A stretch of 64,000 bases of DNA from Sclerodactyla briareus. Its lineage: Eukaryota; Echinodermata; Holothuroidea; Dendrochirotida; Sclerodactylidae. The position numbers were made by a program, and so were the translations under genes. This document shows positions 35,599 to 45,719 of the stretch, piece after piece. The stretch spans positions 62,001 to 126,000 of the forward strand of contig JAODTK010001210.1 of assembly GCA_026419785.1 (NCBI GenBank). Direction: 5' to 3'. Under the pieces are notes generated by a model, which saw only the letters and a list, made by a program, of their open reading frames with translations, ran no database searches and was not told the DNA's origin. Positions within the stretch are counted from its first letter, which is position 1; the number at the start of each line of letters is the position of its first letter.

Positions 35599-35809
35599 CT
35601 GTAAGTTGCAAGCCTGGTACTGCTCCGCTGGTCCATCACAGTTACTGCCGCCGAACTGCGGTCTCGGATTGGTGCAGTAACGACGGCGCATGCGCACACC
35701 ACCTCCGCAGTGCGCGAGCACTCCCCGTAGGTCTGCCCCCACTCCGACCACCCCCTTCGATGGGATTAGGGAGGGGTTCCTTGTCGACGCAGTTCCCGGA
35801 GAGACACCA
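35599..35809 (-). CDS. ADAMTS13: Central TSP1 repeat exon (TSP1-1)
   Basis: The exon opens WCLSGNCVDKEPLPNPIEG, the K-W-C-x-x-G-x-C-V linker between disintegrin-like and TSP1 domains. With single bases lost in a GGGG run and in the TGC of TCG, it continues WSEWGQTYGECSRTCGGGV, then RMRRRYCTNPRPQFGGSNC and CDGPAEQYQACN. P-R-P-x-F-G-G-x-x-C is the signature of the central ADAMTS TSP1. It contains a canonical C-x-x-T-C-G O-fucosylation site. The donor is GTTGGT and the acceptor is TTTGCAG. Confidence 0.92.
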
Positions 35810-36139
35810 CTGCAAAATAATATACATCACATCTGGGTTATGGCTGTTCTGATTCTATAGATCATGGGCTCACAATGGAAATGCAAATTCGCTTGTTAGT
35901 CATTACAACGTGTCAGCCCTATTCCCAACGTTCTTGTAAGCAGCAGTAAGGGGACTGCGAGCCGAACTGATCCTTTAGACCGCATGTGGCTTCTTGAGAC
36001 ATTATTCCATGTTAATTTCATGTTCTGTATTGACATTTACGAAGACTTGGTACCGGCATTTTATCAACATGTTCAAATTATTATGATGATTCCAAGGATA
36101 CCCACTTCAATCGGCTATTGAGCGTTGAGACGTACTCAC

Positions 36140-36205
36140 CTTTTCGACGCCACACATCGAGGTACCATCCATTTACCCACGCCGAGACTAAGCACCCCGA
36201 TCGTC
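36140..36205 (-). CDS. ADAMTS13: Disintegrin-like domain end exon (d3)
   Basis: Read with a one-base slip in the GGGG run, the exon gives CLVSAWVNG; a second slip gives DGTSMCGVEK. D-G-T-x-C-G-V-E-K followed by WC in the next exon is a close match to ADAMTS13. The donor is GTGAGT and the acceptor is CATGCAG. At least two frame breaks occur in 66 bases. Confidence 0.75.
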
Positions 36206-36692
36206 CTGCATGAGATAACCGCAGGTAACCTGTCGGAGAAGTCGTAAATTATTGCGGACATGTTCCAGTTAATATGAACGACGATGAGTAAGTTCGTCAT
36301 TTGTCAGTGAATGAACAATGAAATGGGATTCAACTGTGATACAAGAGACCTATCGATATCAACCATTAACCGGTTACACCATCAATAAAAGTTATCACGC
36401 TTATGTTGGTTTTTAATCGGGATATTGCATAATCGGACAATAGTTTCCATATTAACGACACGATTTTTGTGAGTTCCGTAATAGTGATTTTATTCAAACA
36501 TTAATTCAAACAAAACAAAGGAGATGCTATCACTTCTGTGAGCTGATAAGCTTTTTTCCTGGTCCTATTTTCCAAGAATAAATAATTGTAGCGTACCCAT
36601 TTGTACTTATTTGTAACCGTACTTATTATAAATATTTGTAACCATACTTTATATTGGCAGTAGCCTAGTTGTTCTTAATTTATTAAGTTGTT

Positions 36693-37214
36693 TTGTTTCC
36701 ATTCCAGGAGAGCATACGCTTGAACGTGTCAAAATGGTCAAACAACTATTGTAACGATACTTATATAGACAACAATAAATTGGTTGGGTACATATCAATA
36801 AGCCCTTCGAACTACAGAGACACTTCTGCAGTGGGCAACACCATAATGACCGCAGTGACATCTAGGTTAACGCGTAATTCCAAATCGTCCTCAGGTACTC
36901 ACTATGAAATTACTAATCCCATAAATAAAGAAGTAATGGAATTAGTAACTTTTGACGAAGAGACCGCCGACCGCCGTCCGGAGACAATTCTCGGTGCTGT
37001 TGTTGCCGCTGTCTCCTGCAGTCTTGGCAACATTAACTGCAGGGATGGTGATTTTTTAACCTGTTGTGGTTTCCCTGGCGTCGAGAGGGTATTAACTGCG
37101 GTCATATCATGTTTTATAGACTCATTTTACGGCCCATCGGGGAGAGGAATCCATAATATTAGGTCCATTAAGCTGAGGCTGACAAACATATTAGTAGAGG
37201 GACACGTACACTAG
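36693..37214 (+). other. Longest uninterrupted ORF of the window (173 codons), unassigned
   Basis: A plus-strand open frame inside the intron between d3 and d2 of the protease gene. Near its ends are AATGACCGCAGT and ACTGCGGTCAT, an inverted pair. The translated composition is plausible (a C-rich, hydrophobic stretch near codons 110-145) but no family is recognised. It could be an old mobile-element fragment or chance. Confidence 0.2.
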
Positions 37215-37889
37215 AGGCCGTTGGCTCGCCCTATGGGTTTACACCCACGGCGCTGGTTTGAACCCAATAAACCTAGGAACATTACTGACCTTGTTATTGT
37301 AAGTATGTTGCGAGACGAATGCTGTTTGTTTCCAAAATGGGGGGAACACGAGTCCCAAATGAAACATTGTCCACCCACATAAAATGATATATATCGGGTA
37401 CCCCTCAAAATATTTGAAAGAATGTAATTTCAGGGGGTGCGGTATACACACAATTTGGAAAAAAAAAAAAAATGCTGGCAGTTTGTGGATAACATTTTCA
37501 TAGAGAAATTCTAACGCTGTGGATTGAAAATCTAATAAAATCATTGTCGATGTTTCACTCAGCGGGATCAGCGCGAACAGTCAAGAGACAAACACTCATA
37601 ATGTGATATCATCCGGCAAACCCTCACAATAGCAGGGCCGACTACTCATAAAGAGAATAGTCCTTTTTTCTGGTTATCTCAGCATGAAATAACCTATAGA
37701 TGATAACTACTATCTCTTATAATCATGTTCTGACCTATTCCATCTACATATTATTACGACGTTGCCGAGTTATTTCTTCTGCTTCAGTTGTGCTCTAGGT
37801 TTCGCTAGCTAACTTCAGTACTTCCATTAACTCGCGAACATTTGTTCCATTCATTTACGCCGAACACGTTGCGGGAGTAGGTCACATAC

Positions 37890-37944
37890 GGCACTTAGCG
37901 GCATACGGCAGACCAAGCACAGCGCGGTGGGGACATTCAGGGTT
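37890..37944 (-). CDS. ADAMTS13: Candidate short disintegrin-like exon (d2)
   Basis: A 55-base segment between a CAGTCAG acceptor and a GTATGT donor fits the phase left by d1 and the phase-0 start of d3. The joined frame gives HLTLNVPTALCLVCRMPLSA, which has the spacing of the A-L-x-C region of ADAMTS13 disintegrin domains. Residue support is modest and a frame slip is possible, so the call rests mainly on position and phase. Confidence 0.5.
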
Positions 37945-39262
37945 CTGACTGAGCTACCCTGGGACGAAACAACTGGACGAACAACCTGGACGAACTGCGA
38001 GTCTCATGTCACAACTACCGCTGTCGGTCCGAAATCGCATGCGCTTTTACCTCACTTAACACCTAGACAATCCGTATCAACACATCCCATGGAAAACATT
38101 TATTACTGGGCTCTTTCCTGAAACGCTACATTACGGACTTTTAAGAAAGTGATTTAAAGGTTACTTGTAACATATATATCCCAAAATTAAATACCTCCAT
38201 TTTGAAGGTTATACCGCACAATGTGGCACACCCCGGAATAGGATATCAATACCATATGAATGAACCCCCGGGGTCCGAATGTTCTAATCCCTAATCCCTT
38301 CGTGAAAGCTGTGTTTTCCATTAGCCTGATTAATGTCATTTCCCACCCTCCAACGGTTTTGACCTCCTGTGAACTTCGCACCTATCGTGGTGTCGCCTGG
38401 TGCCAATCCCCACACGAACCGGGAACGGGTAATATTCTCAACTGGGACCAAAAAAATATATAGCTTAGTGCTAACCAAGGTGTGTTTCCTGCATAAGTAA
38501 GAGTTCAGTACGATATTGGTGACATATCATGTACGAGGAACTTTAAGCCATCTCGAGCAAAGTAACAAATCATTCAAAGTAGGCAATTCTCTCACAGAGA
38601 TGTCATTCATTCTTACACACACACGCAGGATTGTAAAGGGTACACTATACCGCCAGGTGACTACTCCTGCTTGTCCTCACCCCTGTCTGAAGAGTATACA
38701 GCAATGGGTGGACGGAACTCGCGCCAATATCAATTACGGTATATGATATAAGTGACCATATCGCGACCGACTGAATGTCTCCTGCTGTGGTATTTGTATG
38801 AATTAGCAATGGTACTCGTCCTATGGAGCGCATGTCTACGTAACGTAACGGCAACGATGTTATTTGATTTTGACGGGCGTCTATACTATACTGGCCAATA
38901 TTTGTAATCGGTGCCCCGAGTAATCTGTTCTGCGATCAAAGGGGCTGAAAAGAAGTGGAAAGATAATATGGCGTAATTCAGAACTTGACTGCAATGAGAC
39001 ATTACTATCGACAATATCGGACGAACCTTTCGAGACTGCGCCAGGCGGCGGCTGGGCCAGTCAATAGTCTGTTATGTGACACGGAGCCATTCCTTAATCT
39101 CCGCATATTCCGTGTATCGATTTCCAGTTAGGTACCAACGCCACCCCTCCCCCCAAATGTCGTATTCCTATCAGCTTTCCCTCTACAACCAGATATAATG
39201 CCGCTGACAGCTGTGAAGTCACCTGAAAATGTCATCGATATGCATGAATGGTGAGTACTCAC

Positions 39263-39403
39263 AAGTGTCGCTGGCATGTCTCAGCCCCGAATCCCAGAGC
39301 CAAGACGCATTGTCGGTCCATGTCATAGACCGCCCCGGAGAGGTCGTCAACTGGGAGGGGGCTGTTGGACGGGACGTCATCGAGGCAAGTCGCGACCGGA
39401 CCC
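39263..39403 (-). CDS. ADAMTS13: End of protease, start of disintegrin-like domain (d1)
   Basis: The exon is intact: GPVATCLDDVPSNSPLP, then VYDMDRQCVLALGFGAETCQ. C-L-x-D-x-P followed by x-Y-D-x-D-x-Q-C-x-x-x-F-G-x-x-x-x-x-C is the standard ADAMTS disintegrin-like start. The donor is GTGAGT. It joins m5 in frame (FLG-GPV). Confidence 0.9.
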
Positions 39404-39872
39404 CTGATGACGAAGATGAGGAATTAACTACTTGTTATTGATGGATCCGATATGGTGTCACGATACATCAGTACGTATGTGTACGAAGTGTCTTCGGTAG
39501 CAAAACGGTGAATTTACTTCAGTTCAATGATGGTGCGGAAGAAATATTTACTGGGTATGGGTATGTGATGAACTAATGAACTATCATAATGAACTGATCT
39601 TCAGTAATTGCAGGTGTCACGTACCTCGATTTTCTAGAAAGTATCCATTATAATGCACTACATTGCCTTAAGACATACTTTTGAAAGGTTGCAATGAGCC
39701 AGTTTATAATTCAGGATGTTTAACAACACAACCGTAATTTCTCTTTCTTTCTCCCATAACTCAGTAAAATCCCAGTGAAATTGGATTACAAACGTATTTA
39801 TACGTTGTAACAATCAGGTAACAATTGTCCCATTAACAAGGACAAAGCGTTTCGTGAAATTCGTGTGCTTAC

Positions 39873-40004
39873 CCAAGGAAGGTTCGTATATTTCGCCGAC
39901 TACATTCTGACCACGTGAACGAGTCAGGCCCGGCAGGTCTCCATGACGACATGATGTTCATACCGCTAATACACCCATAGTCGTCGTCGTGGTTCAAGCC
40001 CAGT
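39873..40004 (-). CDS. ADAMTS13: Third zinc ligand and Met-turn exon (m5)
   Basis: The exon is intact. Joined to m4 it reads T-LGLNHDDDYGCISG, then MNIMSSWRPAGPDSFTW, then SECSRRNIRTFLG. This completes HExxHxxGLNHD, gives the Met-turn NIMSS, and the W-S-E-C-S-R-R motif that closes ADAMTS catalytic domains. The donor is GTAAGC and the acceptor is TTCAG. The one-base overhang fits both neighbours. Confidence 0.92.
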
Positions 40005-40067
40005 CTGAATGGAAAAAAAATGAACAATTAGCTTTGTATTCGACGGCGTTCACGGAAAACATCCTAC

Positions 40068-40142
40068 CCAGCGGGTTGCCATGGCACCGTGATGTTCATA
40101 CTATTCATACACGAGTAGTCATCACTGTGGCTCAGACACAAC
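40068..40142 (-). CDS. ADAMTS13: Duplicate third-histidine exon, possible alternative exon (m5')
   Basis: This is a partial copy of the exon 64 bases further on, with similar flanking intron sequence (CATTCAG acceptors). Joined in frame to m4 it gives HETGHTLCLSHSDDYSC, then MNSMNITVPWQPAG and a GT immediately after. The third zinc-ligand histidine is kept. The motif glycine is replaced by cysteine, and the Met-turn methionine (NIM) is replaced (NIT). The copy ends before the W-S-x-C-S segment. It could be a mutually exclusive exon giving an altered active site, or a decaying duplicate that is never spliced in. Confidence 0.55.
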
Positions 40143-40512
40143 CTGAATGAAATATTGAACAATTGCCTCAACGGCAACTTCCGCAACCATGGACAGATTG
40201 ATAAAAATGTTGTATGTTTTATATAAACGCCGACCTGGATTACATAACAGGGGAAATAGAACACATAAATATATTCAATCCATATCGACCTGAACTTCGG
40301 ATACTTGAATTCTGCTTTACTGGATACCAACCGGCACCATTCCAGCAATCAATCATTATTTGAATGATTAAATGGACCGTTCGGTAATTTTGATCCGCCT
40401 TTGTTATACTGTTTCTGTAAAGGATAGCGGCACACCTTTCCGACAATGTGATCAAAAACACTGGCACGATGACGATCGATGGCGAGGATGTGACAGATGA
40501 ATATAATACTAC

Positions 40513-40619
40513 GTGTGTCCAGTCTCGTGGGCTATCACCAACGATGAGCCGAGTCCATCGTCTTGGTTGTAGGAACATTGTAAGGCCTCTTCTGCAGGTG
40601 CTGCTCAAGTACGCTTTAC
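40513..40619 (-). CDS. ADAMTS13: Catalytic exon with zinc-binding HExxH (m4)
   Basis: The exon starts with GKAYLSSTC. After a one-base shift it reads LQCSYNQDDGLGSSLV, then IAHETGHT. HETGH supplies the first two zinc-binding histidines and the catalytic glutamate of the HExxHxxGxxHD motif. The donor GTAGTA leaves two bases (AC), which join equally well to either of two downstream exons: the standard one at 39873-40004 or its duplicate at 40068-40142. Confidence 0.87.
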
Positions 40620-41010
40620 CTAACAGGCTATCGTCTCGTCCATTGGTCAGTGATGTGTATATATTCTTTCTGCGTGGAAACCACAGTGAATTTGAATTGC
40701 GAAAAGAAAAGTCACGTGAGCTCGATTTCGTGAGAACAGCAACGTGGTATGAACCCATCGCTTATGTGACTGACTTTCTAGTGAAACCGAAAATCGTAGT
40801 CTTCTACCGTCTTTTTTCTTAGTTCCCTAAGGTTGACACCGCCAATATCTTGGCCAAGACGTGTGGCCAATGTATAGGGGGGAGGGGTTTGGTTATGCCT
40901 CTTCTTACCGTGAACCCGTAGTAGAATTTAGAAGGGAGTGGTCCTACCTGATCATTAACTGGAATATTCAGCATGAGAGTTATGATTTTAATCATGAAAC
41001 CTAGTTCTAC

Positions 41011-41140
41011 CTTGTTAGTAGTATCGCGTGTCCCAGTGTTCCGGGTGGGGTCCTGGATTCGGATTGATATTCGACTGCCAGGCGCAGAAGTCATCCAGTG
41101 TCGCCGATGATCCGGTCACGGCGAAGGACGAGGAACGAAG
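41011..41140 (-). CDS. ADAMTS13: Metalloprotease exon with FCxWQxxIN and HxDTAILLT (m3)
   Basis: The frame reads LRSSSFAVTGSSATLDDFC, then AWQSNINPNPGPHPEHWDT. After a one-base loss the sequence ACTACTAACAAG reads as AILLT. The pair T-L-x-x-F-C-x-W-Q-x-x-I-N and H-x-D-T-A-I-L-L-T is diagnostic of ADAMTS catalytic domains. The donor is GTAGAA and the acceptor is CTTACAG. The exon-to-exon phase into m4 is not clean, so a small exon between 40.6 and 41.0 kb may be missed. Confidence 0.88.
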
Positions 41141-44100
41141 CTGTAAGAATTAGAGAGGTATTAAATCAGGGAGGTAATCGAAACCGCGTTCAATCGTCCC
41201 TACCTCTCTCATGTAATCATGCCAGGGTTGCGCTCCTCTAAAGGCGAATTGAGCTTCATCGTCCTTCCCCGAGGTGTGAAAAACTCGAATTGCATCTCCC
41301 AACGCAATTTGCTACCACCATGCGGGACTAGCCAGAAACTGTTGACAAGTTTGGAATTCACCCGAAGAGTGAAAACCTACTGTTAATTAGTCGGCTACCC
41401 ACTGTCGATAGCTGCAGCATCAGTCGTTTCAACAACCTGCGAAACAATATATATATTTTTTTTCTTCTTCTTCTTTTTTTCTTCTACGCTCTGGTCTTCA
41501 ATTATTCTCCATACGTACCACGCTTTTACTGTTGCGGGTTTGTGACCCACAACAATATGTCATACGCTACATCCTATTCACTTGATAACCTGACTTTAAT
41601 TATGCTTGCCATACTCCACATGGCAAAAATTTTTTGTGAAAAAAAAAAAAAAGGTATTTGGAACATTACATTGCTGAGGATCGTGAAGTCCTAGCGTCCA
41701 TGCAGCAAATCATGCATGTGTATCAAAGGAGGGGGCATTTGAGGTGTCTTAAACTGATACGTGATTGACAAAATACGGGTTTTAAATTATGATGTAGTAA
41801 TTAATTAAACATTCCCAATAATAAAAATCACACACAATATGCTAGATCCGTATAACTGTAAGCGGAATGAGGAAGAAACAGGCATAACAAGCCAATCCGG
41901 ATGAGTGTTCTAATAACTCCTCGTCGTTGTCCGCTCATCGGATCTGTTCTGCCCACTTGAAACAAATAAGTGGCAGGTTGACGGGTGAAGACTCTCAATC
42001 AGCCACGACAGACAATGGATCAAAACAGAGCGCAATAAATATACCCGTTACCCTTCACACTAAGTTGGGTAGGTATGGCACAGGGCCAAATTTGCTTACG
42101 GATATAAGCTGCGCCACCTCTTGAAAATGTTGTGGAACTAACACACCTATCGCGAAATTACATATCAGTGTGTATAACCTGCCCAAATTGTGTTACAACA
42201 ATATAGGGTTTCGAGTATTAGGCTAACCTATAAGAACAACTCAATTGCGACGGGTGGAATTCAGTAGAAGATACCCAGACAGAAAGTTCCGAAAATACGA
42301 ATGAGCTTACCTGGCTACGTGGGGGACTTCGCGAATATCGCCAGGCTACCATTTCACTGACCAGAGTGGGAAAAACACTCAAAAACACGGGCTACAACGG
42401 ACTTGAAACTAAACTATCAATAGCATGCACACAGGACTGCAGTGCTTATACAACGTAAGTGCACATGAAGGGCCCACGGTGCGCAGGTCAAATATTAACC
42501 GCGGCAACCGGTGGCAAACAGGCTCAAGTACAACGCTGTTGTGTGGCGGTCTATGGGGCAGGGTATGATTGAGTGACTATGAAACCGATGGCCGGGATCT
42601 GATTCGGGCGGGGAATCATTTGAAATTGCCAAAATTCTCGAAAACGAAACGGGGAACGTTTTTTTTTAAACAGGCCGGCAATATCTGTAGATCTGGAATT
42701 TTGTCTTTCCAAATATTCAAGTCGTTTGGGGCAGCAGGTTGTATAGAATTCCTGAGCGATTTCAAAGAATTGCTGTATTGTAATGTTCTTCTTTCTCGAA
42801 ATGAGGATGGCCACCTCATGAAATACTAATTTTTTCATATGCGGGGGAAAATTGGCTTTCACCGTTTCTGGCCTAGCTACCGCACTGACAACCGAACATA
42901 GTCGAGCAAGGTCGCAATTACATAAAATAAATGTTACGGAAGTCGACGACCCGTCCACTGACAGTGTGGAATTAATATTCTCCCAACATTATCGGTCTAT
43001 AGTGTTTTGTTTGGTTCCTTCCGTCTTGTCCCGGTGGATTCTGATCACAGTGTTTAATTAGTATTTGGTTATCCCGTGTCGTCCGCTTGATTTGCGAATT
43101 ATGATTTGATTCGGGGGCAATAAGCTCGTCCAGAATCGCTGCAGCATTAGACACAATCCAGAGATCGCAGCGAGAAGTGCAGTGCACATAACATCCTTTA
43201 TCAACCGATAATAGAATGACCCAATATTCTCGGCGGCGATGTCGGCCAAGTGATACAAACTCAGAATGTTTCAATGAAATATCAATTTTGGAGAGCGGCT
43301 GCGGCGGGACACGGTGGGGTCTGTTTGCCACATTCGAAATTCCTTATTGGCAGATTGGAGGGTGGACCCAAAAACAGGTACCGTGGGTAAAATATTTATA
43401 TAGGCCAAACGGAGATTAGAAAAATATTAGCAAAATCTGAGTGATTCTTCGAGACGATAAAGCTACAATTTTGCCGATGGAAATATCAAATAGCCAACTT
43501 CCTAACAGTGGGAGTGGAACTGGGCTCGGCTATAGTGGATTACAAACAGTAGGCACCCATACGTGGTGTACCAGTTCATAAGTTGTCGATGTCTGATCGA
43601 GTCGGTTACACCTTACCAAACGAGTGGTATGTGGGAGACGAAAACTCAGCCTGACCTTACGTGGTCTTCTGTAACTGGAGTGTTAATTATTAATCCAATT
43701 GCCTAGGTTAGGATATGAGCATTGGGTAGTTAGTTATAACAACAAAAACACAACCTAAACAACAAAACCTAAACTAAGTTTTTAAGTGTTATGGCTATAG
43801 GCCCAGGTTGCGATTCCCGATTGTGTAAATTGGATGGAGTGACACTTGCGAATCTTGCGGTGCCACTCGATCAAACAGGAGCCAGTAATAGGTTTAATTC
43901 ACACATCTGTGGGGCCATTGGATTACAGTAACCCACCTGGTCCTGGAGACAAATATGCCTATTTAGGTTAGGATATCTCGTATTGTCTGACTGTATGAGT
44001 ACAACGTTGGTAAAAAAAAGCAGGACGGGCACTGATATCAAAACATTGGGACCATCTGCTACCTATAGCTTCGAAATGGCTCTCCTAGTAAGTCAAAGAC

Positions 44101-45057
44101 TCCATCGTTTAGAACTTAGCATGATGAGTTTTGACAAAGCTGAGACAGAAACCATTGATCGGTAATTTATTCTGTCCTGACAAAGCTAAGTATTGTAGAT
44201 CTCATGTATACCTAATATGGGGATATAGATATATGGTTGCTGGACAATTCCCACCCAGGCAATTCCCACCCAAGCGTGACCCTAACTTTAGACCCTAACC
44301 CTATCTGACATAAAAAAAACTTCGTTGAGGGAGGAGGGGAATTGTCGGGTGGAAATGTTCCGGGTGGGAATTGTCCCGCTCATGTAGTATATATACCTGG
44401 TAGTGAGCCTTCATGCATCAAGTGAAGTAAAGTTATTGTATGACACTCTTCAAATTGGCCATAATAAATCAAATTTCCACAATTCCCCCTCAAAATAACC
44501 TGGCGACACCAAAATATAGGGTTCGTGTACTTTCCATGAGTAGTGGTAGCTGACGTACCAATTTCAACTGATCGAGACCCGAGCATTATGGGACCATTTT
44601 GCCCTTCAGATTTGGACATCCCCTGACCTTTGTGAGCCTTGGATCATTGTACTTCATAAGAAAACACAAAAACAATGCAGAAGATGATGTATTTTTAAGG
44701 TGCACCTACACATCAAGTATATGAGTTAATCCATCCAGGTGGAAGTAGATCGAGTTTTTGGTTAACAAAGGCCAGGGTTCGAAGCGAAACGTGGTAATTT
44801 CGGTTAGTCATCGAAAAAGTTAATTTTGGTATCAAACAAACCTATTTGACAACGATCACCTGCAGTTGTTGTATCTGATCACTGTTTCGATGCCATGAAG
44901 CTGGACATAGAATCAGGCACTTAGGAATGCAATCTCAATTGTGATGCGATATAAGAACGAATTGACAGAAACCCATGATAAGTGAATAGTCTCCTGGATA
45001 GACAGAACGCGTACGGTCAGGGACACTGATTGACACTTTCATCAGAATATGTCTTAC
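41141..45057. other. Large intron in the metalloprotease domain
   Basis: About 3.9 kb. It holds a MITE-like inverted repeat (44242-44376) and a 0.9-kb patch (42551-43420) open on both strands, which may be a mobile-element relic. No further exon was recognised. Confidence 0.45.
44242..44376. mobile_element. MITE-like element with 15-bp perfect terminal inverted repeats
   Basis: GGACAATTCCCACCC at 44242-44256 is the exact reverse complement of GGGTGGGAATTGTCC at 44362-44376. A second inner copy of AATTCCCACCC and a diverged GAATTGTCGGGTGG make it a nested hairpin. The centre contains CCTAACCCTA. It is non-coding, so any transposition would need an enzyme supplied elsewhere. Confidence 0.65.
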
Positions 45058-45146
45058 CATTGGGTTATCCGTTTCTAATAACATGAACTTCACTATATGA
45101 ATCCTCAAGGTTATGTCTAGATGGGGTCGGCGTATCTCCGGCTAAC
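45058..45146 (-). CDS. ADAMTS13: Metalloprotease exon with second helix and strand (m2)
   Basis: The exon starts VSRRYADP and, after a one-base shift, continues LDITLRIHIVKFMLLETDNPM. Together with m1 this gives the ADAMTS pattern M-N-x-V-x-x-x-Y-x-D-P-S-L followed by I-x-I-x-x-V-x-x-x-x-L-E. The acceptor is TTTCCCAG, the donor is GTAAGA, and both boundaries are phase 0. The frame break sits in the ADP-CCCAT run. Confidence 0.8.
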
Positions 45147-45537
45147 CTGGGAAAGAGAGCAAAGGGAATCGATGAATTACACCTATCGTAATTACACTCT
45201 TTCAAAACTGAATTCTAGTAGCGTAAGTGAGAGACAGTGAATAACACCATGGTGGCGTGATGATCTTACTTATTCCAGGGAGAAGATACCACAGGACGAT
45301 GCATCTAAGAGATTGTCGGGGGCTAAGAACGATATCTTGTGGGAACCTCACTGTAATAGCTGAAAGCAATGGGAACCACTGGTTAGTAGTACGAGTTCTC
45401 TATGTACGAGTTCCAACTTTTCTTTCGCTTTCCAGTCTTCAAATATTCACTTTCTTACCGACATCCCGACATCTATTTTGAAGAATTGATAGGGAAACTC
45501 ATCATTATGATTACAAATAATCATTACATTAACTTAC

Positions 45538-45719
45538 CACATTCATGAGCGCAAAAACATAATCCTCCGTGTCGTTACCGTGGAACTCGACCATATCTTT
45601 GTCTGCGGACCACGAAAAGCTCGAGGTACTTTGTCCCACGTATGGAAGGGGTTGGGAAATGGCACTTGGTCCCTTGTTTTGGCGAAGATATGGCATGGCC
45701 GTAGGACGGTACCCGACCG
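45538..45719 (-). CDS. ADAMTS13: Prodomain end and start of metalloprotease domain (m1)
   Basis: The first half reads MPYLRQNKGPSAISQPLPYVG and should span the pro/mature junction. It is followed by TKYLELFVV and, back in the first frame, ADKDMVEFHGNDTEDYVFALMNV. This is the classic first strand and helix of the reprolysin fold (x-x-V-E-x-x-V-V-A-D-x-x-M-V-x-x-H-G). A one-base loss after GTGGG and a one-base gain before GCAGAC temporarily shift the frame and then restore it. The donor is GTAAGT and the acceptor is CCTCAG. The phase-0 end matches the next exon. Confidence 0.85.

Noticed and set aside
37200..37265. tRNA-like stretch with GGTTTGAACCC
   Set aside because: The anticodon stem-loop and acceptor stem cannot be formed; only a B-box-like motif is present.
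41200..41330. Possible extra minus exon reading DDEAQFAFRGAQPWHDYMRE
   Set aside because: A GTAGGG donor follows, but no matching acceptor was found and it does not fit the ADAMTS catalytic domain between m2 and m3.
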